Shown: in pieces, positions 35,285-43,539 of the stretch
Position numbering within the stretch: position 1 is the first letter of the stretch
Layout of the letters: each line of letters starts with the position of its first letter
Origin: CAWUKT01 sp963923035
GTDB taxonomy: Bacteria > Bacteroidota > Bacteroidia > J057 > JADKCL01
Length of the DNA: 64,000 bases
Reading direction: 5' to 3'
Assembly (NCBI GenBank): GCA_963923035.1
Contig: CAWUKT010000021.1
Coordinates: forward strand, 1-64,000
Notes under the pieces: generated by a model
Seen by the model: the letters and a program-made list of their open reading frames with translations, nothing else
What the model was told of the DNA's origin: nothing
The model's database searches: none
Program-made: the position numbers and the translations under genes

Positions 35285-37414
35285 ATGTCCACCCACAACG
35301 ATACCATCGCGGCCGAGTTGAATCTGGGCCTTCGCAATGTCACAGCGGTTCTGACCCTGCTGGACGACGGCGCCACTGTCCCCTTCATCGCCCGTTACCG
35401 GAAGGAAGTCACAGGAAGCCTGGACGAGGTCGCTATCACCGCGATCCGGGACCGCAAAAAGCAACTCAAGGAACTGGACGATCGGCGGGACACCATTCTC
35501 AAAACCATTGGGGAGCAGGGGAAATTGACGGATCAGTTGCGCTCCAAAATCGAGCAGGCAGGCACAATGACGCAGTTGGAGGACCTCTACCTTCCGTACC
35601 GCCCGAAGCGGCGGACCCGGGCCACCATCGCGCGCGAGCGCGGCTTGGAGCCCCTGGCGAAGATCATCGCCAGCCAGGGAGGACGCGATCCCTACGAGGC
35701 CGCCCGCCACTACGTCAACAACAAAAATGAGGTCCCCGACGCCGATGCCGCGCTCGCCGGAGCCCGGGACATCATCGCCGAGTGGGTCAACGAAGACCAA
35801 CGTGCCCGGAAGCGGGTCCGGCGCCTGTTTGAGCGACGGGCGACCGTGAAAACCAAGTTGGTGAAGGGCAAGGAAGAGGAAGGCGCGAAGTTCCGGGACT
35901 ATTTTGATTGGGAGGAAAACCTGAGCAAGGCTCCTTCGCACCGGATCCTGGCGATGCGGCGGGCGGAAAAGGAAAAGATCATCCGGCTGAACATCTCGCC
36001 GGAAGAAGAAGATGCGCTGCACGAGTTGGAGCGGATCTTTTTGAAATCGAGAAATGAAGCCGCCGACCAGATGCAATTGGCGGTGAAAGATGGATACAAG
36101 CGCCTCATGGCGCCGTCGCTGGAGACGGAAATGCGGGTGGTGAGCAAGAAAAAGGCGGACGAAGAAGCGATCCGGGTATTTGCGGAAAACCTGCGCCAGC
36201 TCCTGCTTGCGGCCCCGTTGGGTCCCAAGCGGGTCATGGCCATCGACCCGGGATTCCGGACCGGCTGCAAGGTCGTATGCCTGGACGCCCAGGGCAAATT
36301 GCTCCACCACGACGTCATTTACCCCCATCCCCCCCAGCGCCAAAGCGCCCGCAGTGCTGCGGGCATCCGTCACCTCGCGGAGAAATACGACATCGAGGCC
36401 ATCGCCGTCGGCAATGGCACCGCCGGTCGGGAGACCGAGACCTTTGTGCGGGGCCTCGGCCTGTCCGATGTCATGGTCGTGATGGTCAACGAAAGTGGCG
36501 CTTCGATCTACTCAGCGTCGCCGGTGGCCCGCGAAGAATTCCCGAACCACGACGTCACCGTCCGGGGAGCCGTCTCGATTGGGCGCCGCCTGATGGACCC
36601 GCTCTCCGAACTCGTGAAGATCGACGCCAAGTCCATCGGCGTGGGGCAGTACCAACACGATGTGGACCAGACGGCGCTGAAACAAAGCCTGGACGATGTG
36701 GTGGTGAGTGCCGTCAATGGCGTTGGCGTTGAGGTCAATACGGCTTCCGCCCAATTGCTGGCGTATGTCTCGGGCCTGGGCCCGACCCTGGCCAAGAACA
36801 TTGTGGGCTACCGCAATGACAACGGGCCCTTCCGCTCGCGGAAGGAGCTGATGAAGGTCCCCCGACTGGGGGCCAAGGCCTTTGAGCAGGCGGCGGGCTT
36901 CCTGCGCATCCGGGATGGCAAGCATCCCCTTGATGCCTCGGCGGTCCACCCCGAAAGCTACCCCATCGTCGACAAGATGGCGGCGACCCTGGGCTGCTCG
37001 GTCCCGGACCTCATGGCCCGGGAAGACCTCCGCAAGCAATTGCGGCTGAAGGACTTCGTGACCGATACTGTGGGCTTGCCCACCCTGAAGGACATCCTGA
37101 AGGAATTGGCGAAGCCGGGGCGCGACCCCCGCGAGCAGTTTGAAGCGTTCAGCTTCCAGGAGGGCGTCGAGGAGCTCGAAGACCTGCGGGAAGGCATGGT
37201 CCTGCCGGGGATCGTCACGAACATCACGAAGTTTGGCGCCTTCGTGGATGTGGGGGTGCACCAGGATGGCCTGGTGCATGTGTCCCAGATGGCCGACCGC
37301 TACATCAGCGATCCGGCTGAAGTCGTACGGGTCCACCAGAAGGTCCAGGTCCGCGTGGTCGAGGTCGACCTGCGGCGGAAACGCATTTCCCTTAGCATGA
37401 AGAACGTACGTTGA
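35285..37414 (+). CDS. tex: RNA-binding transcription accessory protein Tex
   Basis: A 709-residue Tex (Spt6-like) protein that binds RNA and affects transcription and RNA turnover in the cytoplasm. Domain order is normal: N-terminal helical Tex domain (1-about 190, with VPFIARYRKEVTG and LEDLYLPYRPKRRTRA), YqgF-like RNase H domain (about 315-450, VMAIDPGFRTGCKVVCLD), helix-hairpin-helix (about 490-560, NTASAQLLAYVSGLGPTLAKNIV) and a C-terminal S1 domain (about 635-705, GMVLPGIVTNITKFGAFVDVGVHQDGLVHVSQM). Length is in the family's usual range. It ends 2 bp before the promoter box of the next gene. Confidence 0.97.
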   Translation: MSTHNDTIAAELNLGLRNVTAVLTLLDDGATVPFIARYRKEVTGSLDEVAITAIRDRKKQLKELDDRRDTILKTIGEQGKLTDQLRSKIEQAGTMTQLEDLYLPYRPKRRTRATIARERGLEPLAKIIASQGGRDPYEAARHYVNNKNEVPDADAALAGARDIIAEWVNEDQRARKRVRRLFERRATVKTKLVKGKEEEGAKFRDYFDWEENLSKAPSHRILAMRRAEKEKIIRLNISPEEEDALHELERIFLKSRNEAADQMQLAVKDGYKRLMAPSLETEMRVVSKKKADEEAIRVFAENLRQLLLAAPLGPKRVMAIDPGFRTGCKVVCLDAQGKLLHHDVIYPHPPQRQSARSAAGIRHLAEKYDIEAIAVGNGTAGRETETFVRGLGLSDVMVVMVNESGASIYSASPVAREEFPNHDVTVRGAVSIGRRLMDPLSELVKIDAKSIGVGQYQHDVDQTALKQSLDDVVVSAVNGVGVEVNTASAQLLAYVSGLGPTLAKNIVGYRNDNGPFRSRKELMKVPRLGAKAFEQAAGFLRIRDGKHPLDASAVHPESYPIVDKMAATLGCSVPDLMAREDLRKQLRLKDFVTDTVGLPTLKDILKELAKPGRDPREQFEAFSFQEGVEELEDLREGMVLPGIVTNITKFGAFVDVGVHQDGLVHVSQMADRYISDPAEVVRVHQKVQVRVVEVDLRRKRISLSMKNVR

Positions 37415-37415
37415 T

Positions 37416-37423
37416 TAGCTTTG
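37416..37423 (+). promoter_or_regulatory. Promoter -7 box for the receiver-like gene, leaderless-type
   Basis: An exact TAnnTTTG match (TAGCTTTG) directly follows the tex stop and ends 3 bases before the ATG at 37427. It supports that ATG over the upstream TTG. Confidence 0.55.
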
Positions 37424-37426
37424 TCC

Positions 37427-37858
37427 ATGCGCGACGCTCCAAAGATTGATGTGGTCATTGTGGACTCGGATGTCCGCTCTCAGCGGGTCCTGATGGGCTT
37501 CATGAACCAGGACGCCCGGTTGAACATTGTGCGTTCGATCAAATCGGGGAAATTGCTGCTCCATTCCTTGAAGCGGGAACTTTCTATGGACGTTCTCTTT
37601 ATGAATCCCGAGCTGATGGACGGCAGCAGCTTCGATGTATTGGTGCGGATTCCCAAGGAGGAGCGGCCCCTCATCGTCATGTACAACAACCGGCTCGATT
37701 ACGCCTATTACGCCTACCAGATCGATGTCGTTGACTTCTTGAACATGCCCTTTACCCGGCCCGAATACGACCACTGCATCCAGAAGCTCCAACGGGAAAT
37801 GAAGAAGCAGGAGCTGTATGCGGCGTGGTTGGCCTCGGCGGCAGAGGAGGAAGAATAG
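37427..37858 (+). CDS. Degenerate (pseudo) response-regulator receiver protein
   Basis: A 143-residue single-domain protein with the receiver fold of LytR/AlgR-type regulators but no output domain. The acidic pair is kept (IVDSD, D13/D15). The phosphoacceptor position is N60 (DVLFMNPELMDGSS; Asp is usual after LF[LM]), and the conserved Lys before PF is M107 (DFLNMPF). It therefore cannot be phosphorylated in the normal way and is probably a phosphorylation-independent protein-interaction module. A charged, helical tail (LQREMKKQELYAAWLASAAEEEE) follows. It converges on the asparagine-rich gene at 37871 with 12 bp between stops. Confidence 0.78.
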   Translation: MRDAPKIDVVIVDSDVRSQRVLMGFMNQDARLNIVRSIKSGKLLLHSLKRELSMDVLFMNPELMDGSSFDVLVRIPKEERPLIVMYNNRLDYAYYAYQIDVVDFLNMPFTRPEYDHCIQKLQREMKKQELYAAWLASAAEEEE

Positions 37859-37870
37859 CTACTCCCTGCA

Positions 37871-39946
37871 TTATCCCTGGATCAAATTTCCGTTTCCACC
37901 CATTCCACCGCCGTTGTTGTTATTGTTGTTGTAGTGGTTGTTGTTTTTATGGGACGGGATGAAAAACGGGATCTTGGGCAATAAGGGGATGAAAGAAATG
38001 AGCCCGTTGTTATTGATTAGTTTGTACCTCCCCTCGGCGAACTGGTGGACTTGATTGAGCACCAGAGTGGTGACCACACCCGTAACCTGGTTATACATGA
38101 GTACGTGAAACGGTACGTTTTTGGCGACGACCGGGGTCAGTTGATGGTTGCGAATGCTGTTGACGGGGATGGTGGCCGGAATAGGAAAAGGATCTGCGTA
38201 AGGGTGGAAATGATTAGTGGATGCCATGGATTTGTAGAAATTTTGGTCGTTGAATTTGGAGTAACCACCGTTGTTGGATTTGGAAGGCCCTGGGATTCCC
38301 TGCAATCCATTGAGGTTTACAGAATTCTTATTCCCCATCGCGACCATAGGGGAATTGAGAAACCCGTTGTTGGAAGTGTTTTTTGAGTTGCCCGGCCCTG
38401 CTACATTCTTGTAGTTATTATTATTGTTGTTATTGTTGTTATTGTTGTTATTGTTGTCCTTCAACTCATCATTGTCCCAATTCAAGGGAGCTGAACCTTG
38501 AATCTTCGGAGGCAGTTTTCCATGCATCTTACTTTCCAGCTCGTAGGTTTTGATTGAATTGTTCATCAGCCGGGCGTAGTTCTTGGGGAGTTGGTCACCA
38601 AGTTGATTGGGGGTGTGAATGTCGTTCATGCGTAGCCAGTCCTGTCCTGCCAGCTCATCGGATTTGTGGTTGAAGAGGAAGTTTGCGGGATTGTGTCCCA
38701 AAGCCCGGAGGATATTGGGTACCTCACGGAAAACATCGTAGAAATCGCGGTATCCATCGCGGAGGGCATTTTCCAGGACAATTTGGTTGGCATGAGTAGG
38801 AAATTCCTTGTTCCCGTTGTTCATCGGAATATTCGGAGCAGTGATGTGATCGGCATAGAAGCACTTCAAGATGGTTTGGGTGATCGGAATTTGAATTCGC
38901 ACCAGCTGGTTGAAAGCGTTGTAGTGCTTGGTCTTGTCTCTCAGAAGGATGAAGGTCTTTATTTTCTTATTGAGTCCCATGGTTCTGGAAAGGACTTTGA
39001 AAATTTCCTGCTTGAGCAGGTTCCTCCAATGTTTCCAATGGGTTTTTTGCAGCTTGGTCAACGCCTTGGCCGCTTCCAGCTTTTCGAGAATCCCATCTGC
39101 GTCGCCAATGATGTTGTCAATGTCGTCCTCGTTGTTGTTATCATTGTTGTTCTCGTCATCTTTTGCGGCCAGGGCCAAGTTACGCAGCTCTTTGAAGTCC
39201 TCCTTAGATTTACTGGGGTAGGTAACTTCGACCGCAAAACGGGCCGCCGTAGCGTCGCCCCACCCCCCGGCTTTGTTGTTGATGTGGCCGGCGCTATTCG
39301 ATGCTGTAATGTCCAGCCAAGCGATGTCCTGCAAGTTGTGCCGCAGCACAATGTCCGGGCGGGTATCTCCCCGGGAGGCTTGGGTGAAGACCTTGAGGCC
39401 CTGGTAATTACTGGGCAGCAGAGCCCCGGCGACACTTTCCACGGCGTAGCCAAAGAAAGTGCTCAGGGAATTTCCCGCCTCCTTGTCCTTGATTTTTTGG
39501 ACCCACTTGCTGGTGTGGCCGTCGAGATCGTGGAACTTGCCGAGGTCGGGCTTTGCGATCACATACTTATAGGCCTTCTCGACGCAGCTGTCCAACAAAG
39601 TCGCAAAGTTCTTGACCTTCTTGGTCGTACCATCCGCTTGGGCAAATGAATCGGCTTTGGAGTTGTCGTTGTTGTTGGAATTGTCGTTGTCCACCTCCAT
39701 TCCATTGTTGTTGCTGTTCTTCTTGGGCTCGGGTTTGGGCAGGGAGATGTATTCCTTTTTCTGCTGATTGTCCCGAAAGATCGAAAACTTCGCCTGCACC
39801 GGCGGTTGGCCGTTGGAAGGCGGCGGCGCGGTGGCCGAAGCGGTCAGCTGAAAGGTGGGCGGGGCCATGGACCGTTGCATGGTGCTTTCCTGGTCCTCGA
39901 ACGGGGCGTGTTGAGCGGGGGATTGCTGGTGAATTTGTTCAGGCAT
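37871..39946 (-). CDS. Asparagine-rich protein, paralogue 1 (possible injected effector)
   Basis: A 691-residue protein with no signal peptide. Order: leader with RSMAPPTFQL (about 25-34) and PPVQAKFSIFRDN (48-60); first Asn/Asp-rich linker (78-96); conserved core (about 110-245) with LDGHTSKWVQKI, LSTFFGYAVES, DTRPDIVL (194-201), AWLDITASNSAGHINNKAGGW (209-229) and RFAVEVTYPS; a second Asn patch (267-272); a helical domain (about 285-485); a 14-Asn run (498-511); then a Gly/Asn-rich tail. The next gene is a paralogue. Leader motifs recall cargo proteins of extracellular contractile injection systems in Bacteroidota, and the P-D...D-I-T core could be nuclease-like. Both ideas are inference; no injection-system gene is in the window. 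Confidence 0.75.
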   Translation of the reverse strand: MPEQIHQQSPAQHAPFEDQESTMQRSMAPPTFQLTASATAPPPSNGQPPVQAKFSIFRDNQQKKEYISLPKPEPKKNSNNNGMEVDNDNSNNNDNSKADSFAQADGTTKKVKNFATLLDSCVEKAYKYVIAKPDLGKFHDLDGHTSKWVQKIKDKEAGNSLSTFFGYAVESVAGALLPSNYQGLKVFTQASRGDTRPDIVLRHNLQDIAWLDITASNSAGHINNKAGGWGDATAARFAVEVTYPSKSKEDFKELRNLALAAKDDENNNDNNNEDDIDNIIGDADGILEKLEAAKALTKLQKTHWKHWRNLLKQEIFKVLSRTMGLNKKIKTFILLRDKTKHYNAFNQLVRIQIPITQTILKCFYADHITAPNIPMNNGNKEFPTHANQIVLENALRDGYRDFYDVFREVPNILRALGHNPANFLFNHKSDELAGQDWLRMNDIHTPNQLGDQLPKNYARLMNNSIKTYELESKMHGKLPPKIQGSAPLNWDNDELKDNNNNNNNNNNNNNNYKNVAGPGNSKNTSNNGFLNSPMVAMGNKNSVNLNGLQGIPGPSKSNNGGYSKFNDQNFYKSMASTNHFHPYADPFPIPATIPVNSIRNHQLTPVVAKNVPFHVLMYNQVTGVVTTLVLNQVHQFAEGRYKLINNNGLISFIPLLPKIPFFIPSHKNNNHYNNNNNNGGGMGGNGNLIQG
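38414..38455. repeat. GTT/ATT trinucleotide run coding for 14 asparagines
   Basis: Fourteen consecutive GTT or ATT triplets (AAC/AAT on the coding strand) inside the first asparagine-rich gene. Slippage here would change protein length without shifting the frame. Similar shorter tracts occur near 37910-37930 and throughout the second paralogue. Confidence 0.9.
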
Positions 39947-40020
39947 GTTGAAGGATGTAAAGTGGATGATTTTAGGTGTCTGGAAATGAGACGGATAGGG
40001 AAGGGGATTCCCCCGAAAAC

Positions 40021-40083
40021 CCAGTGAATGGCCGGGATTTACCAGTGAATGAATGGATTTGGTCAGTGAATGGACGGGGGAAA
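40021..40083. repeat. Three 21-bp direct repeats (locus D)
   Basis: CAGTGAATG starts at 40022, 40043 and 40064, an exact 21-bp period, in the gap between the two asparagine-rich genes. It resembles the GGTGAATTGG core of the other arrays and may be a small member of the same family. Confidence 0.65.
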
Positions 40084-40085
40084 CA

Positions 40086-40114
40086 AAAATCCCCGACCGG
40101 ATGACCAGTCGGGG
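40086..40114 (-). terminator. Terminator of asparagine-rich paralogue 2
   Basis: A stem CCCCGAC/GTCGGGG with a 10-base loop, followed on the minus strand by ATTTTTGTTT, about 70 bp past the stop at 40185. Confidence 0.85.
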
Positions 40115-40184
40115 AGGGGGTAAATAGGCGCGAAAAGGGCGGCGGAAGTCAGCGAGAGGCTGACTCCACGCGCATCCAACTCAA

Positions 40185-42410
40185 TCAAGTATAGTAATTG
40201 GTGTCGTTCATCCGGAAGCCGGTATTGGGGGGATTCTTCCCATTGTGGTTGTTGTTATTGTTGTTCCCACCATTGTTGTAGGGGCCCTTGGGGTTCGGGT
40301 AGGGGGTATAAATGGGCTTGAACTGTACCTTTTGCAGCCAGACCCGGTTCCCATTGCGGCAGACGGCGAAGATGCCGTCGGCAAACAGGATGATGGCCCC
40401 GACATAGACCTGGGTCAAGATACCATCGGTCAAATGGGCCAAATGGATGACGTCCGGTCGCGGGAAGTATCCATTGTTGTTGAGGTCGCTGATCATCAGG
40501 ATGGTATAGTCCGAGGACTGGCGGTTCCGAAGATCGAAATTGATCCGGAGGGACGTCAGGATCATCGGGGACTTTTTGTGAGAGATGGAACTGAACTTCA
40601 GGTTGAAATTCGGTGCCTTCATGGTCCGGGGACCATGGTTGTGAGGGGTATTGTTGTTATTATGATGGCCATTGTTGTTGTTCGAATGGTTGAGATTGCT
40701 CAGGGACGTATTCTGAAGCGATGACATGGTCGAACTGACCATGTTCGTTTGCTGGGAACTGTTCCCATGAACATTGTTGTTATTGGAATTATTGTTGTTG
40801 CCGATATTGGATTGAGGAGGAGACGGGACAATGGAAGACGAATTGTGGTGCGTTCCCATGCCCCCAAAGTCATCGTTGTAGTTGTCCTTGGACTCAGAGT
40901 TGTTGTTGTTGGAATTGTTGTTATTCGAATTGTCGTTGAAGTTAAAGTTGTTTTGCTGCGTTTTGGGCAAGTGTTCGGAGTTGACCGGCCGGCCCAGAAT
41001 CCGGGGCGGGAGTTGGTTGTCGAAGTCGTTGGCCTCAGAGTCATAATTGGACTGGACATCTTTGAGGTAGCCACCATAATTGGTGGGCCCCGTTTCGTCC
41101 AAGGTCTTGGGAGTGGACCCGTCGTAAGCCCGGAGCCAGTCCTGTCCTTCCGAAACAGAGCTACGCTCATTGAACAAAAAGTTCTTAGGATTGAGTCCGA
41201 TCGCTCTCAGGACGCTGGGAACCTTTTCGTAATAGAAATGGAATTCCGGGTAGATTTGTTGAAGGGCCTTGTGAATGGTAACCATGGGCTGGACAGTGAT
41301 GGTATCATTGTGTTTTCTAAGCTCATTGATCTGAATATCCGGCAAGACGGGACCGTTAAAGGACCGAAGAATGGCGTGGGTCAGGGGAAGTCGGACCTTC
41401 CAGAAGATATTCCAATCATTGGCGGCATTGAATTTCTCAGAAATTTCCTTGAAGGTTTTAAAACCCATTCTCTGTTTCAGGCTTTTCAAAAAGGGTTTGC
41501 CCCAATTCCCCCAATGTTGAGACTGGAGCTTGAAGAGCTTCTTGGCATTCTCCAGTTTCTCCAGAATCTCATTGACATCTCCCAGATCGCCCAAGGGATC
41601 AGACAGGTCATTGTTGTTATTGTCATCGTTGTTGTTGTCCTTCTTCACCTGGGCCTGCTTGCGGATCTGGCTGAAATCATAATTGTTTTGACTGGGATAG
41701 CTGACCTCCACGGCGAAGGGCGACTTTTTCGGATCGCTCCATCCGCCCGCCTTGCCATTGATATGGCCCCGGGAATTGCTCGCGGTAATGTCCAGCCAAG
41801 CCATATCATTGTTGAACTGGTCCATCAGCACGATGTCGGGCCGGGTCCCCTGCCGGGCCGCCTGCGTATTGACCTTCCATCCCTTGAACTCATTGGGGAG
41901 GAGGACCGTGGTAATACTCTCGATGGCATAGCCAAAGTAGGTGCTGAGGTCATTCGGACCATTGACCGGACTGATTTTCTGGACCCACTTCGCCGTATGA
42001 CCGTCCAGATTCGCAAATTTCCCGAGCTTCGGGTTCGCAAGGACATAGTTATGGGCTTTGTCCACAAAACCATCGAGCAAGGAACTGAATTCCTTGACCT
42101 TCAGGGTCGTTTGATCCGAGACATCTTGAAATGGATCTTTCTTGTTGTCCATCTCGATGTCATTGTTGTTGTTGACCTTGTTGTTGTTAGGGTTCTTCTT
42201 CTTCTTCGGGAGGCTGATGTACTCTTTTTGGTTTTTGTTGTCCCGGAAGATTTCCATTTTGGCCTGGACCGGGGGCTTGCCATTGCCAGCCGGAGCATCC
42301 CCTCCCGACAACTGAAAGGGAGGAGGAGCCATGGACCGACCGGGTGCGTCGGAGGTAGAAGATTCGGAATGAGCAGGGTGGGCGGGCTTGTTTTCGTGAA
42401 TTAAGGGCAT
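40185..42410 (-). CDS. Asparagine-rich protein, paralogue 2 (possible injected effector)
   Basis: A protein of about 741 residues (start MPLIHENKPA chosen because the leader then lines up with paralogue 1; the frame is open 36 codons upstream). Shared features are RSMAPPPFQL (25-34), PPVQAKMEIFRDN (46-58), KEYISLPKK (62-70), LDGHTAKWVQKI, LSTYFGYAIES, GTRPDIVL (188-195), WLDITASNSRGHINGKAGGW and FAVEVSYPS. The helical middle region ends with VPSVLRAIGLNPKNFLFN and EGQDWLR, as in paralogue 1. The following 200 residues are largely Asn, Ser, His and Gln, like a prion-type low-complexity region. The C-terminus (KSPMILTSLRINFDL...) differs from paralogue 1. This is the pattern of a shared targeting and core part with swapped tails. 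Function is unknown. Confidence 0.75.
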   Translation of the reverse strand: MPLIHENKPAHPAHSESSTSDAPGRSMAPPPFQLSGGDAPAGNGKPPVQAKMEIFRDNKNQKEYISLPKKKKNPNNNKVNNNNDIEMDNKKDPFQDVSDQTTLKVKEFSSLLDGFVDKAHNYVLANPKLGKFANLDGHTAKWVQKISPVNGPNDLSTYFGYAIESITTVLLPNEFKGWKVNTQAARQGTRPDIVLMDQFNNDMAWLDITASNSRGHINGKAGGWSDPKKSPFAVEVSYPSQNNYDFSQIRKQAQVKKDNNNDDNNNNDLSDPLGDLGDVNEILEKLENAKKLFKLQSQHWGNWGKPFLKSLKQRMGFKTFKEISEKFNAANDWNIFWKVRLPLTHAILRSFNGPVLPDIQINELRKHNDTITVQPMVTIHKALQQIYPEFHFYYEKVPSVLRAIGLNPKNFLFNERSSVSEGQDWLRAYDGSTPKTLDETGPTNYGGYLKDVQSNYDSEANDFDNQLPPRILGRPVNSEHLPKTQQNNFNFNDNSNNNNSNNNNSESKDNYNDDFGGMGTHHNSSSIVPSPPQSNIGNNNNSNNNNVHGNSSQQTNMVSSTMSSLQNTSLSNLNHSNNNNGHHNNNNTPHNHGPRTMKAPNFNLKFSSISHKKSPMILTSLRINFDLRNRQSSDYTILMISDLNNNGYFPRPDVIHLAHLTDGILTQVYVGAIILFADGIFAVCRNGNRVWLQKVQFKPIYTPYPNPKGPYNNGGNNNNNNHNGKNPPNTGFRMNDTNYYT

Positions 42411-42708
42411 CTTGAATGGTTGTTGATGGTGAAAGCCGCCGGGTAAATAGCAGAAGTAGGATAGCGAGAAAGTAAGTAGAGAGGCATTGAAAATCAGTGG
42501 GCTACCGGAATGAGTCAATGAAAAGGGGTAGGGGGGCAGGGAATGAAATGAGAGAAATGCAAACGAAGGAAAGGAATGATTGCCTGTTGGGGAAATGGAT
42601 TGATAACCAGTTAGGTACGAGCGGGATGAGATGAGCCCCGAAAGCCACTAGGCGAAATCAACCGTTCTTGCTATCTTGCGCCCAAAATGTTCAAGTTGAT
42701 CTGAAACA
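42411..42708. other. Divergent intergenic region upstream of fabI
   Basis: No gene is seen. A possible fabI promoter, TATCTTG at 42672-42678, lies about 30 bp before the ATG. The promoter of the asparagine-rich gene must also lie here, but no clear box was found. Confidence 0.45.
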
Positions 42709-43518
42709 ATGAGCTATAATCTACTGAAAGGAAAGAAAGGAATCATCTTCGGGGCCTTGGATGAACAATCCATCGCCTGGAAAGTAGCAGAGCGGGCCCA
42801 CGAAGAAGGGGCCGAGTTGGTGCTCACCAATGCGCCGGTCGCATTGCGGATGGGAGGCATCAAAGAGCTGGGCGAGAAATTGGGCGCCGAAGTCGTGGCC
42901 GCAGATGCCACCAACATGGATGACCTCAACAACCTCCTCGACGTCGCCGAGGAGAAGTTTGGTAAGATCGACTTCTTGCTCCACTCCATCGGCATGTCGC
43001 TGAATGTCCGCAAAAAACGGGTCTATACCGACCTCAAGTACGATTGGTACCACAAAGGCCTGGACATCTCCGCCATGTCCTTTCACCGCGTCATCCAGCT
43101 CCTCTACCAGCGCGACATGATGAACGAATGGGGCTCCATCCTCGCCCTGTCCTACCTCGCCGCCCAGCGGACCTTCTCCAAATACAACGACATGGCCGAA
43201 GCCAAGGCCCTCCTCGAATCCATCGCCCGGAGCTTTGGCTACCACTACGGCAAGTACCGCAAGGTCCGCGTCAACACCATCAGCCAGTCCCCCACCGTTA
43301 CCACGGCGGGATCCGGTGTGAAGGATTTCGACAAGATGATGCGCTTCGCCGAAGTCGGCTCGCCCCTCGGCAACGCCACCGGCGACGAATGCGCCGACTA
43401 CTGCATCACCCTGTTCTCCGACCTCACCCGCAAGGTCACCATGCAGAACCTCTTCCACGACGGCGGCTTCTCCAGCATGGGCGTCTCCGAACAACTCCTC
43501 GACTCTTTCGAAGGATAA
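42709..43518 (+). CDS. fabI: Enoyl-[acyl-carrier-protein] reductase FabI
   Basis: A 269-residue NADH-dependent enoyl-ACP reductase that completes each round of type II fatty acid synthesis. It is a divergent SDR: cofactor region IIFGALDEQSIAWKVAERAHEEGAELVLTN, HSIGMS, and the FabI-type active site Y-x6-K in FSKYNDMAEAKALLE with the earlier LSYLAAQ tyrosine. The later RVNTISQSPTVTTAGSGV is the substrate-binding flexible region. The sequence belongs to the longer-insert FabI form common in Bacteroidota. The terminator at 43543-43564 lies within the end of the opposing gene. Confidence 0.96.
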   Translation: MSYNLLKGKKGIIFGALDEQSIAWKVAERAHEEGAELVLTNAPVALRMGGIKELGEKLGAEVVAADATNMDDLNNLLDVAEEKFGKIDFLLHSIGMSLNVRKKRVYTDLKYDWYHKGLDISAMSFHRVIQLLYQRDMMNEWGSILALSYLAAQRTFSKYNDMAEAKALLESIARSFGYHYGKYRKVRVNTISQSPTVTTAGSGVKDFDKMMRFAEVGSPLGNATGDECADYCITLFSDLTRKVTMQNLFHDGGFSSMGVSEQLLDSFEG

Positions 43519-43539
43519 TCCACCCTTCGCCAGCATAGA

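Noticed and set aside
40749..42404. 551-residue plus-strand frame opposite asparagine-rich paralogue 2
   Set aside because: Val/Ile-rich mirror of AAC/AAT-rich coding DNA; the opposite strand carries paralogue motifs conserved with the neighbouring gene.
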